Part shown: in pieces, positions 18,420-27,866 of the stretch
Position numbering within the stretch: position 1 is the first letter of the stretch
How the letters are laid out: each line of letters starts with the position of its first letter
Assembly (NCBI GenBank): GCA_947074145.1
Contig: CAMTOJ010000024.1
Location: forward strand, 1-46,249
DNA length: 46,249 nt
Reading direction: 5' to 3'
Source of the DNA: an uncultured Bacteroidales bacterium
Lineage (GTDB): Bacteria > Bacteroidota > Bacteroidia > Bacteroidales > JAUNSR01
Translations under genes and position numbers: made by a program
Notes under the pieces: generated by a model
Told to the model about the DNA's origin: nothing
Seen by the model: only the letters and a program-made list of their open reading frames with translations
Database searches by the model: none

Positions 18420-21400
18420 CTATTGTTTAAAGATTAATCTGTTTACTATCATGCCTTCTTGCATCACACATACTATATACTGACCGGAAATCAAAGTGCT
18501 ACAATCTATAATTATATTTTTATCATATGTATTTGTTTTTAATACACAGACACCTGTCATATTATATATCATAATATCAGTCTTTTTCAAATCTTCAGAA
18601 CTAATTCCTGTTATATTGATATAATCTTTTACCACTGTTGGGAAAACCATTATTTCATCATCAACGAAATTCGATTCAACCGAAGTGAAAGTATATGCTT
18701 TTATATCGAAATATGATTCAAGACATGATCCGTCATTTGTTGTAGCCTTCACTCTTATCACTCCTGCTTTAGTTCCGTCTGATGTTACTAATCCACGGCT
18801 ATCGACTGATGCAAATTCTTCTCCGCTAACAATTTCCCAATTAACTGATTTTATTGTGGCAAGAAGAGGATATATAGTTGCTGTTAGATTTATCTGTTTC
18901 TGCTCCTCATTTATAACGTGCTCAGCTTCTTTACTATTTATTATTAAATTCTCTGCCAAAATAACAGGTAATGCATCATTAACGCTAACAACATTAGCCC
19001 TGAATCCCTTTAATGGTTGTTTTGTAGTTTGATAATATCCGGATATTTTTCTCAGAGAAGAGGAAACAAACTCTACAGCATATATAAGATCCGGATCATC
19101 ATTTGTAAAAATATCCGTATAGCTTGTCAAATTGCCGGATACATTGGCTATTATTTCAAGATTTTCTATATTGGTTCCTCGTAGAATATTATATGATGAT
19201 ATAAATCTACCGTCATATTTACTCCATATTAGATTCCATCTATTATTTATCCCTTTATTTATCATCACATGAGATGTTGTATGGATACTTCCTGCCGGCA
19301 TCTCAAATCCAAGATTTGTTGTCTTAGCCAGATAATATCTTGAGCTCATAATGTTCGGAGATGATGTCAAATCCACAAATTGAGTTACAGAATTATCAAC
19401 ATGTGCTAACAAATAAAATTCTCCTGCCCTGTTGCTCTCTTTATAAATATTTGTTCCTGTCACATATTCAGGAAGATCATTTAGATTAGTCCATAATATC
19501 AAATTCTTATTAACCGATCCATCTACTGTCACTATATCTATCTCCTGTTGATAATCTTTATTCAGAACTTTCACATTCCTATCACAGATATATTGATGTC
19601 CTGCAACATCAGTTATCATCCTTATTGTGTAATCACCCGAAAATCTAAAAATAGCCTTACTACTTACATCATTAACATTAGTGATAAACAAAGACTTCTT
19701 CACTTGATTTCCAAGATTTAAGAATCCCTCCGATTCAACTCTTTTTACTTTCCATGAATAAGATAAACCATTGTCTGGCATAGTAATTTCAATCTCCTTA
19801 TCTATTATGGCAATAGGAGAAATTGAGAATTCTGTATTAGGTAAATCCATAACCAATAAACTAACAGACGAAGTAACACCATCTACAGTAACTGATATAT
19901 TTTTTGTACCCTCTGAATCCCATACCACAGATATTATTCTGTTATTGCTTCTCAATATACGTCCTCCATCAAGATTCCACATTACGCCGGAAGGATTATT
20001 TCCTTTATATTCAATATCCGCACTCAAACCTTTATAAACACTCATTGGTAATCCTATCTGGGGATTAGCTTCAACTGCAAATGAAACCACATTAGAAAAC
20101 TCAGAAGCCATATTCCATCCGTCAATAGTTTGAAGACAAACCTCATATTCACCGGCAGGTATTGCATATAATGGGATCGGATAAGTGGTTGCATCAATAT
20201 ATTTATGATCCGAAATCATTGCTGCTCCGGAATTCATATTATTTAGTGGTGAGATTACATATGAGTTCTCTTCTCCATCTCTCGCACCCTTCTTTCTGAC
20301 ACTCAGATTGTATCTTAATTGCGTAGAAGGTGTCTCTTTGTCATAGCCGTGTTTCCAATTTATTGTAACAAATTCATCGCCTTGAACAACACGAATATCT
20401 GTTGGTGCTTCAGGTCTATTATTCTTTATATTAGTTCTTAGTCTTACCTCAGGATCCAAAATTGAGATAGTTCCGTTATTATGCCAATCAATAAATTCAC
20501 GACTTCCTAAATAATCGAGCGACGTTGCCTTATCATATCCCAATAATTCGGTTTTCAGATCATCATAAAAATATAGTGTAAAGTAGCAATCCATCCAATC
20601 ATATCTTTTTGATAGAATTATATCTTTATATCCATTATTATCAAGGTCTGCAATGCTGACAAATTCATACCTGACATTAAAATTATCTATAATAGGTATC
20701 TCTATTTCTCGAATATTGTCATATTTATACTCTGCGTCACCTAGCGCAATAAGAACCTTACCACCATATACCGCGACTAAATCGGGATAGCCGTCATTGT
20801 TCATATCTAATATACGGTCCACACCGCTTATATCTACAGTAGTTGATCTCTTTTCAAATTCTAAATTACCCTTATTCAGATAAATATTCATTGTGATATT
20901 ATCGTTATTATTTTTTTGTACAATAATATCAAATAACCCATCTTTATTTATATCTATCACATGGATTTCTGAACCTGAATATTTTTCATCAGTAATAATC
21001 CTTGTGCTATAATTAATATAGTCACCATTATTTTTACTTATCGCCAAATAATGGGAAGAAGAACTACCACCTCCTCTTATAATCCATCCCGGAGGCAGTT
21101 CTGTATCATTTTCGACAGCAGAGGTACCTACAAAATCGGTAAGACCGTCATTATCAAAATCAACGGCATAAGATCTACATTCCGGATTAAATGAATCCAA
21201 TATTTCTACGGAAGCTGACATATCCCCGTTATTTATCACCATTTTTGGAATATCGTAATAATAACAAGCAAGAATATCAGGAAGTCCGTTTCTCGTTATA
21301 TCAGATATTATTCCATAGCTCGAATTGCCTTTAAATGTAAGATCGGTATTAAATATTTTCTTTACTTTGGAATAGTTTCCTTCTCCGTCACTTTCCCATA

Positions 21401-24287
21401 TTCCGTTTTCTGTTATGAGTTCTGCTCGTCCATTTAAATTGAAATCTACAGCATTGTTTATTTTATAAAGCCCCGTTTGCTTATCTTCATAATAAGTTGC
21501 TGCACCTAAATATATCTTCTCAATATTCGAGTTGTATTTATTCCCTTTTTTATCTTCAACTTTTAAAGATACAGATCTATAACCCGGGGTATCGTAACAT
21601 ATATAATATATGCTCTCGTCTTCTGATGTCGAAATTATTTTGGCTCCATCCATGTCCCATTCATATTTTAAATCCGGATCCTTTGGTGAAGTTAAAGCCA
21701 ATGTCAATGTATCATTGCAGGTAGAGCCTCCCAATAGTGTAAATGAAATATTTATCTCCTTCTTTTCAAATATCTCATAATCCGACCATTCAGAGCCCTT
21801 ATGCATAGGGTCAATAGTTTGTACAGATATGTAATATTTACCTGCATTCCATCCTGAAACATTCACAACCTTATCAAGTTTATGTCCCATATTACCATCC
21901 AAAAGATTCAGACGCGTACCATCTTCAAGTGCATGAGCATAATACATATCACCCTTACCGGGTTCGGTACCGATTCTTAGAGCATAAGTCAAATCTGCCG
22001 ATGATGATTCTTTATCATTTCCTTTAGTCCAGTTTATCTTTACAAATCCGGAAGATGTATCATAAAAATATTTAGGTTTTGATGGTTTTAAAGGAGCTGT
22101 ATTAGGTGTTATATTCTTCAATTCATAAGAGGATCCTTTACTATTCCATTTATTACTTGTAATTACTTCACAAATGCCATCGTTATTTATATCAGCTATG
22201 AGTATTTCGGCATGAGTAGAATATTCTCTTACCTTTATCTCTTCATTCGGTTCTGCCTGATAAATAAATTCTCTATTCTTATTTCCCTTCAACCAATGCA
22301 GCTGCCTATTTTCCCTATCTATCAATCTTAAAGCTGCGACATCAAGATATCCGTCATTATCAATATCTACACATTCAACAAAACGTAAATCCTCATCATA
22401 ACTATATTCATGTGGTTTGAATTTACCATTTCCGTCGTTCTCCATTAATAATAAAAAAGAAGCTGATCCTGAATAATCAAAAGGTAAAAGTATATCTATA
22501 TCTCCGTCATTATCGAAATCATAACACCAAATATGATCCCCCAGTGCAAGACTTGTTATAAGCTTCTGAGTCTTAACAGTTCCATCCGGCTGATAAATAT
22601 TAGCAGTTACGGTTTTACTATTAGGATTATATAGGACATAGTCGAGTCGCTGATCGTTGTTTAGATCGCGAAAATAAAGACGACCTCCAAGACCTATCTT
22701 AACAAAACAATCATTTCCAAGATTTAAAAGAATATAACCCTTTTCTTGATTTATAATATCGGGGCGTCCATCATTGTTGTAGTCAAATTCGATAAAAGCA
22801 TTACCCGAATAACCGGAATATTCATTACCTTCTGTAATAAAGAAATCGCCATTTAGTGCAGATGAGTAATCAGAGATTACAAGGCTGTTTTTATTTCCCG
22901 AATATCCCCATATATTAGAGTCTCGTCCATTTATATATTCATCATATGTCAGTATTGTGATATTCTTCTCTTTAAATGTTCCATCAAGTTGTTGTACTGA
23001 CATTTTCTGACCATTAACAAGAAAATCTGTTTTCCCGTCAAAATCATAATCATAAGGTATAAATGAATATTGAGAGGATAAAGATAAAACACGACTTCCG
23101 GCAACAAAATTTGTCCATATAGTATTTCCTGATTCAATATAGTAATCTACAGCTTCGTCGTTATTTAAATTTATAGGAAACATTCTATCGTATTTTTTTG
23201 CATCCTCACCATTATCAGAAGTATATGAATCACCTTTAACAGCCATACGAAACTTATTTAAAATATACTCCTGACCGGCGTAAATGAAATCCATTATACC
23301 GTCTCGATTAATATCTATCCATGATCTCCGATTGGCTGTGACACAGTTTTCATATTCAATAGGCTCATCCGGTTTCTCCGGAATAATTTCAGGTATAGAA
23401 TTAGCATTTACTATTTCAAATTCTGTTATTATGCCGTATACTACTTTCAAATATTTACAATCTGAGGGTACGGAGATGGGAAGTTCTGTCACCGGTTCAA
23501 ACCTTCCATCATACAAAATTTTAAATTCTCCGTCAGTAGTCCCGTAGTATATCAAAATAGTACTACCTTTTGTTATAATTTTGAGTCCCCCTTCCGGTTG
23601 TTCTATCTTACCTGACAATATATAATTATCGTAATAAACGTCATCCATTGGATTAAAGTAATAAATATCCAATAAATTTTCTTCAGATTTACACCATGCA
23701 TATTCTGTACCATATAATCTCCAGTGAGGATCATATTTTGTGAGTGAGTAGGGAAACTCATTAATATCTTTTGCGGGTACTTCAATTTTAAAATTTGATA
23801 TTGACAACTCAAAATCTACAGGTTCGAAACTAAAGGTTTTATATGATTTACTATTAGGAATAATATATTCTTTACAATAATTATTATCTTGATCACCAAT
23901 CAATATCAATTCATTATCTGCATAAAGCTTAAAAGGATTATTCGCAAAGAAAATAATTTCTGAATATTCTGTAGATGTAAAATCAAATTCCGGGGAAACT
24001 AATTTATATCTGTTGCTGATCAAACAATCATATAACGATGGAGAAAACATAGTAACTGGAGGAATATTCCAAAACCTGTCCGGCATGTTTTCCCACTCTT
24101 CAATAAAGTCATCGGAAACAGTCTCATTGTTTATTATTTTCCAACCTGAGGCTCCCAAATCACTCCAATTATTCTTGGCGTTGTTGTATATACTCCAATA
24201 ATACGGGAATGTATTAATAACCTCTGAAAATGAGTATTGGCTTATGCCAAATAACAAGAAAAAAAGTAAAAATCTTAACCTATACAT
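18420..24287 (-). CDS. Giant multidomain secreted protein: FG-GAP/VCBS, FN3, PKD, Ig-like, type IX secretion tail
   Basis: 1955 residues. Signal peptide (1-21); a beta-rich N-terminal region; FG-GAP/VCBS repeats with calcium-binding-like DxNxDG loops (DINRDGIMDF, DFDNDGDIDI, DIDNDGYLDV; about 325-730); FN3-like domain (about 732-830); PKD-like domain (about 845-925); a second FG-GAP block (about 935-1270; DMNNDGYPDL, DLDNNGYKDI); second FN3 (about 1290-1395); PKD/Ig-like modules (about 1415-1590); further FN3-like strands; a Big_2-type domain (about 1780-1866); and a C-terminal sorting tail (about 1877-1955) resembling Por_Secre_tail. The order FG-GAP-FN3-PKD occurs twice, pointing to internal duplication. 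No catalytic domain was recognised. By family it is probably exported by the type IX system and surface-attached, with an adhesion or glycan-binding role, but function is unknown. It has its own terminator, so it is not part of the SusC operon. Confidence 0.9.
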   Translation of the reverse strand: MYRLRFLLFFLLFGISQYSFSEVINTFPYYWSIYNNAKNNWSDLGASGWKIINNETVSDDFIEEWENMPDRFWNIPPVTMFSPSLYDCLISNRYKLVSPEFDFTSTEYSEIIFFANNPFKLYADNELILIGDQDNNYCKEYIIPNSKSYKTFSFEPVDFELSISNFKIEVPAKDINEFPYSLTKYDPHWRLYGTEYAWCKSEENLLDIYYFNPMDDVYYDNYILSGKIEQPEGGLKIITKGSTILIYYGTTDGEFKILYDGRFEPVTELPISVPSDCKYLKVVYGIITEFEIVNANSIPEIIPEKPDEPIEYENCVTANRRSWIDINRDGIMDFIYAGQEYILNKFRMAVKGDSYTSDNGEDAKKYDRMFPINLNNDEAVDYYIESGNTIWTNFVAGSRVLSLSSQYSFIPYDYDFDGKTDFLVNGQKMSVQQLDGTFKEKNITILTYDEYINGRDSNIWGYSGNKNSLVISDYSSALNGDFFITEGNEYSGYSGNAFIEFDYNNDGRPDIINQEKGYILLNLGNDCFVKIGLGGRLYFRDLNNDQRLDYVLYNPNSKTVTANIYQPDGTVKTQKLITSLALGDHIWCYDFDNDGDIDILLPFDYSGSASFLLLMENDGNGKFKPHEYSYDEDLRFVECVDIDNDGYLDVAALRLIDRENRQLHWLKGNKNREFIYQAEPNEEIKVREYSTHAEILIADINNDGICEVITSNKWNSKGSSYELKNITPNTAPLKPSKPKYFYDTSSGFVKINWTKGNDKESSSADLTYALRIGTEPGKGDMYYAHALEDGTRLNLLDGNMGHKLDKVVNVSGWNAGKYYISVQTIDPMHKGSEWSDYEIFEKKEINISFTLLGGSTCNDTLTLALTSPKDPDLKYEWDMDGAKIISTSEDESIYYICYDTPGYRSVSLKVEDKKGNKYNSNIEKIYLGAATYYEDKQTGLYKINNAVDFNLNGRAELITENGIWESDGEGNYSKVKKIFNTDLTFKGNSSYGIISDITRNGLPDILACYYYDIPKMVINNGDMSASVEILDSFNPECRSYAVDFDNDGLTDFVGTSAVENDTELPPGWIIRGGGSSSSHYLAISKNNGDYINYSTRIITDEKYSGSEIHVIDINKDGLFDIIVQKNNNDNITMNIYLNKGNLEFEKRSTTVDISGVDRILDMNNDGYPDLVAVYGGKVLIALGDAEYKYDNIREIEIPIIDNFNVRYEFVSIADLDNNGYKDIILSKRYDWMDCYFTLYFYDDLKTELLGYDKATSLDYLGSREFIDWHNNGTISILDPEVRLRTNIKNNRPEAPTDIRVVQGDEFVTINWKHGYDKETPSTQLRYNLSVRKKGARDGEENSYVISPLNNMNSGAAMISDHKYIDATTYPIPLYAIPAGEYEVCLQTIDGWNMASEFSNVVSFAVEANPQIGLPMSVYKGLSADIEYKGNNPSGVMWNLDGGRILRSNNRIISVVWDSEGTKNISVTVDGVTSSVSLLVMDLPNTEFSISPIAIIDKEIEITMPDNGLSYSWKVKRVESEGFLNLGNQVKKSLFITNVNDVSSKAIFRFSGDYTIRMITDVAGHQYICDRNVKVLNKDYQQEIDIVTVDGSVNKNLILWTNLNDLPEYVTGTNIYKESNRAGEFYLLAHVDNSVTQFVDLTSSPNIMSSRYYLAKTTNLGFEMPAGSIHTTSHVMINKGINNRWNLIWSKYDGRFISSYNILRGTNIENLEIIANVSGNLTSYTDIFTNDDPDLIYAVEFVSSSLRKISGYYQTTKQPLKGFRANVVSVNDALPVILAENLIINSKEAEHVINEEQKQINLTATIYPLLATIKSVNWEIVSGEEFASVDSRGLVTSDGTKAGVIRVKATTNDGSCLESYFDIKAYTFTSVESNFVDDEIMVFPTVVKDYINITGISSEDLKKTDIMIYNMTGVCVLKTNTYDKNIIIDCSTLISGQYIVCVMQEGMIVNRLIFKQ

Positions 24288-24675
24288 AACAAAGTAATTA
24301 AATTAACAAATACACATACAAATATATTTATTTTTATTTATTCTACCCCGGGTTTACGAAGTAAAATACTTGCTAAAAATTGTTTTTCAACCACTTACCA
24401 AAATCACCCTAGTATTTATCAATGCTTAAAATTAACAATATTAACATTTTTCGATTTTATTTTTTTCGTATACAAATAATTACAATTGATGTTTTGAGTT
24501 ATTTAAATACTCTGAATGAATTTATCCTATGTTTAAACCAATTTAAATTCAATAATCTTAAGCCTAACTATAATATCGATCACAATACTAGTTACAAATA
24601 ATATAAAAAACAGATCCGGGAAGAATCATAATATTTAATTGATTCTTCCCGGATTAAAAATCGCCACCTTATATT
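24288..24675. other. Intergenic region upstream of the large secreted-protein gene
   Basis: 388 bases without a gene. It contains the terminator of the thioredoxin-like gene (24614-24655) and AT-rich sequence. A TATATTTG motif on the minus strand (24319-24326) is a possible -7 element 32 bases before the start of the 1955-codon gene. Nothing else recognised. Confidence 0.5.
24614..24655 (-). terminator. Terminator of the thioredoxin-like gene
   Basis: 15-base perfect stem (ATCCGGGAAGAATCA and its complement) with a 12-base AT-only loop, followed on the minus strand by CTGTTTTTTATATT. It lies about 20 bases after the stop codon. Confidence 0.9.
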
Positions 24676-26268
24676 TTATTTATTCATTCTCTCAAGCTCT
24701 TTTCGAATAACCGATTCGAGAGTATCATATGGATTGTTGTCATCAAAATCAAGCTTATAAAGAAGATCTGATTTTGCATTAATTGCTACAAAATTCGGAA
24801 ACCCTTCCAATTCATAATCCTTCAATAATTCAGATCTTTGCTCTGACGTACATTTTATAACTATACCATTAAGTTTATTCGCATAGGTTTCCCATTGAAT
24901 ATCGAAGAGATTATCATCAATAAAATATATAAAATTCACACCTTTATCGGATAGCTCTTTTATCATAGGCATAGTTGGCAAAGGTGACATTTTACAACCA
25001 AAGCAACCAAAAGCCCAGTTAAGTAAAACTCTTATCTTTCCATCGTTACAAACCTCAAGTTGGTTAAGTGATGAAATATCTTTATCTCTTATATCAATGA
25101 TTTGAGTGATTGTTTCTTTTCTTAATTTTTCTCTATAGGAAATAAACCGTTCATTCTCTTCCAATATATTGTCCATTATAATTTTTGAAGTTTTTTTCTT
25201 TAATATCTCTTTTTGCCAATCATGTAAAGAGAGGTTTCCTTCAATTTGAGTTTTAAAACATACGGCATTCATATAATCGAAAAATATACCCTTTTTATCA
25301 CCTATAAATTTTGACAACAATTTCTGAGATTCAATATAATATAATCTTTGACTCTCAATATCAGTATATTCTATAGAATCTATCTCATTATATGATTTTA
25401 AAAATTTGGAGATATCACTGCTATCATAAAGTAAATATGAGAAAAAACGTCCATAAAGATTATCCTGATTATTAATATCAAACAATTTAATAAAAGAGTA
25501 ATAATCGGAATTCAGAATAGGGATATCATCATTTTCATTATTTTTTGGATAGAATTCAGACAATTCTTCTTGAGGTTTAAGAGGACCGTTCCTATAATTG
25601 TAAATATTATTAGATGTTATTAATTCCCTCAAGATTAACTGATCAATAGAGATATCTATCAATCTTCGGGTCTGAGGTAGAATTGGATATTCCGAATATA
25701 TATTTTTTAAGCTGTCACGCATTGATAAAAGTGTTTCTTTTAAATGATCAAGAGAATTTATATCCATCTTCTCAGTTTCAACCCTATAAGAGTCTAAGTT
25801 GAATTTTAATTTTCCAAGCTCTGTATTAATATCAGCATTTGCTCCTTCAAATTTGAAGAAGGAATCCATTTCATATTTATCTTTTGTCAATAAATCATTC
25901 TCTTTTGAAGGTCTTTTTGAAACATCAACATCGATAAAAACCGTATCATTACGTGTTATGAGCATATAATAGTCATAATAGGGACCGAAAATCATAGCCA
26001 GAGCATCATTGTTTATGGAGAAAGTAGAACAAAACGTCCCATCCGAATTTATACTTATAATTTCCGAATCACAGTCAAATGTTGTAGGATCATTGTATAT
26101 TATCCTAAATTTGTCATCCGGCTTAATAGTTGCATTTCTTATTATACCTTTAACAGTTGTAAATCCCTTTTCATATTTATTTTCAGGTAACAACGATTTA
26201 TTCTTAGCATAACAAAATGAGGAGAATAAAAGAAATAATACAGGAATTAATGCTTTGATTTTTGTCAT
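24676..26268 (-). CDS. Secreted/periplasmic protein with C-terminal thioredoxin-like (TlpA-type) domain
   Basis: 530 residues. A signal peptide (about 1-21, ending CYA) with no clear lipobox; an N-terminal beta region (about 30-120) like the DUF4369-type modules that precede thioredoxin domains in Bacteroidota; a long helical middle (about 130-400); and a C-terminal thioredoxin fold (about 405-525). The fold carries a CxxC pair, C422 and C425, in NWAFGCFGCKMSPLPTM, where the more usual form is WCxPC. The family acts in periplasmic disulphide exchange; FG between the cysteines is atypical and may shift redox potential. It has a terminator on its own and no operon partner. No specific client can be named. 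Confidence 0.8.
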   Translation of the reverse strand: MTKIKALIPVLFLLFSSFCYAKNKSLLPENKYEKGFTTVKGIIRNATIKPDDKFRIIYNDPTTFDCDSEIISINSDGTFCSTFSINNDALAMIFGPYYDYYMLITRNDTVFIDVDVSKRPSKENDLLTKDKYEMDSFFKFEGANADINTELGKLKFNLDSYRVETEKMDINSLDHLKETLLSMRDSLKNIYSEYPILPQTRRLIDISIDQLILRELITSNNIYNYRNGPLKPQEELSEFYPKNNENDDIPILNSDYYSFIKLFDINNQDNLYGRFFSYLLYDSSDISKFLKSYNEIDSIEYTDIESQRLYYIESQKLLSKFIGDKKGIFFDYMNAVCFKTQIEGNLSLHDWQKEILKKKTSKIIMDNILEENERFISYREKLRKETITQIIDIRDKDISSLNQLEVCNDGKIRVLLNWAFGCFGCKMSPLPTMPMIKELSDKGVNFIYFIDDNLFDIQWETYANKLNGIVIKCTSEQRSELLKDYELEGFPNFVAINAKSDLLYKLDFDDNNPYDTLESVIRKELERMNK

Positions 26269-26597
26269 AATATCAGATTCTTTTGTGTTAATATTTAAGG
26301 ATAAGACGGATATATCCTTATTAGTCTATATTTAAATTTTTAATTATTTCATAAGTCATAATTCCTCTTTCTCAATAATGTTGATTAAGAAATTACAAGC
26401 CTAATATATTGGCGAATATACACACTTATTTAATAATTTTTATTAATAACACTATATTGATTAATGTAAATCTACACGACACTAATTTTTACTATTGTAA
26501 TCATAATCAATATAATTGATAAGTTAACATCATCCGAGTCAATTTACTTTAAAACTAAGGTATTTAGGAGTCACCTAAAATCGTTAACCCTCAACTC

Positions 26598-26695
26598 TTT
26601 TTGCTGCTCCTAGCGAGTTATCAACTGATAACTCGCTAGGAGCAGACTGATAAGTAGCAAGTTATCAGTTGATAACTTGCTAGGAGCAGCAAAAA
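26598..26695. repeat. 98-bp nested palindromic element
   Basis: A 17-base perfect outer inverted repeat (TTTTTGCTGCTCCTAGC at 26598-26614 and its complement at 26679-26695) encloses two tight hairpins. The left has a 20-base perfect stem with a 2-base loop (26604-26645); the right has a 12-base stem with a 2-base loop (26656-26681). The outer arm and left hairpin share bases, so the outer cruciform and the left hairpin are mutually exclusive folds. The core word AGTTATCA and its complement occur repeatedly, with GCGAGTT in one hairpin and GCAAGTT in the other. It has no coding capacity. Confidence 0.9.
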
Positions 26696-26743
26696 CCGCT
26701 TTAGGAAATTAAAAAATTGAAAATAGAGATTTATAAACACAAA

Positions 26744-26774
26744 AAAGCCCGAAAAAAAGGGTCTTTCGGGCTTT
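26744..26774 (-). terminator. Terminator of the Dyp-type peroxidase gene
   Basis: 11-base perfect stem AAAGCCCGAAA/TTTCGGGCTTT with a 9-base loop, followed on the minus strand by TTTTGTG after the TTT of the stem. It lies 45 bases after the stop. Confidence 0.9.
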
Positions 26775-26819
26775 GTATCTTTATTTTAGTATACCTAATT
26801 TTCGTATTCTATTATCTAT

Positions 26820-27752
26820 TTATCCACCAATCTCTCCAAGCAGATCGTAAGATGGAGCAAAAAACAGAGTGCCTGTAACTGGTGTGCTAAAATCAAGAAG
26901 ACGGTCAGTATTTCCGACCGGTTCACCGATAAACATATTTTCGAGCATCTTCTTTGTTGTCGAAAAGTAACGGGCGTAACCGATAAAATAGGTTCCGTAT
27001 TCTCCTGTCGAGGTGTTGGCGAAAGGCATATTTCCTCTTACAATCTTTTTGTCGTCGCCAATATTAGAAACGGCATTATGAGCATTTGCGGGCTTTTCTT
27101 CATCGCTCAGCTCAACATCGTTAAACTTGTGTCTGCCGATAGCTTTTTCCTGATCTTCTGTTGAAAGATTGTTCCAAGCGATCATATCATGGATATATTT
27201 CTGGACAAAGACATAGCTTCCGCCCTTAAATTCGGGATCCTCATCACCAATCACGGCAAAGTCGTAAGGATCGGCATCGACAGCGGGATTTTCTGTACCG
27301 TCGACAAAACCTATTATAGCTTTTCCATCCATATATCTGAAACCGTGAGTCTCATCAACTGCCACAACTGCATCTTTTAGTTTTGAATCAATTATTGATG
27401 CAAACTCGAAACTAATACCCATCTGATTGGATCTTATATGAAAAAGAATATCGCCCGGTGTGGAAACCGCAACATGTTTATCGCCCTTTATCTCTTTGAA
27501 TGTTTCAAGTTCTTTGGGAGTTGCCTGGTCGGGAAATAGTTTATGCCATGCATCTGCACCGAATGCCATTGTCGAACAGAATTCGGCATCGGGAAAGCGG
27601 TTTTTGATACTCCTTGTCATTCCTGAAAAGTTGGAACATACATCTTTTATTTTATCAATTGCATCTTCTGTTTGGGCAATATTATAAACTATGAAGATTA
27701 CGTTTTTGCCCGGATGTGCGGTTGCGGGTTGGGGGAAGACTTTTTCGTTCAT
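26820..27752 (-). CDS. Dyp-type haem peroxidase (YfeX-like)
   Basis: 310 residues from the ATG at 27752; an upstream ATG at 27785 would add 11 residues (MLNINIKIIID) with no family support. The family signature GxxDG is present as GFVDG (148-152), with the distal catalytic aspartate D151. H225 in NAHNAVSN is the likely proximal haem ligand and R239 in IVRGNMPF the conserved distal arginine. The tail GTLFFAPSYDLL fits the family. Dyp peroxidases oxidise dyes, phenolics or porphyrinogens with hydrogen peroxide; short cytoplasmic forms such as this one have no signal peptide, and none is seen here. It is transcribed alone, with its own terminator. Physiological substrate unknown. Confidence 0.93.
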   Translation of the reverse strand: MNEKVFPQPATAHPGKNVIFIVYNIAQTEDAIDKIKDVCSNFSGMTRSIKNRFPDAEFCSTMAFGADAWHKLFPDQATPKELETFKEIKGDKHVAVSTPGDILFHIRSNQMGISFEFASIIDSKLKDAVVAVDETHGFRYMDGKAIIGFVDGTENPAVDADPYDFAVIGDEDPEFKGGSYVFVQKYIHDMIAWNNLSTEDQEKAIGRHKFNDVELSDEEKPANAHNAVSNIGDDKKIVRGNMPFANTSTGEYGTYFIGYARYFSTTKKMLENMFIGEPVGNTDRLLDFSTPVTGTLFFAPSYDLLGEIGG

Positions 27753-27866
27753 GTCGATTATTATTTTGATATTAATATTCAACAATCGGGCAAAGCCTTA
27801 AGTTTAAGGGTTAACAATTAAGATGATTATAATATGTGTATTATCAGAATATGAGTTTTATTAATA

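Larger units (their letters stand above)
26269..26819. other. Intergenic region with leader, nested palindrome and terminator
   Basis: 551 bases without a gene. From right to left on the minus strand it holds the peroxidase terminator (26744-26774), a 98-base nested palindrome (26598-26695), an AT-rich stretch presumably with the promoter of the thioredoxin-like gene, and a small 8-base-stem hairpin (TAAGGATA/TATCCTTA, 26296-26320) in that gene's leader. Confidence 0.6.

Noticed and set aside
22949..23137. Minus-strand 62-codon frame and similar ones (23603-23812, 34367-34636, 44566-44748)
   Set aside because: They are out-of-frame shadows inside large genes on the same strand; the long in-frame proteins have clear domain content.
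26820..26870. Encapsulin-targeting tail on the Dyp-type peroxidase
   Set aside because: The C-terminus ends soon after the catalytic fold (YDLLGEIGG) with no flexible linker or recognisable cargo motif, and no encapsulin gene is in the window.
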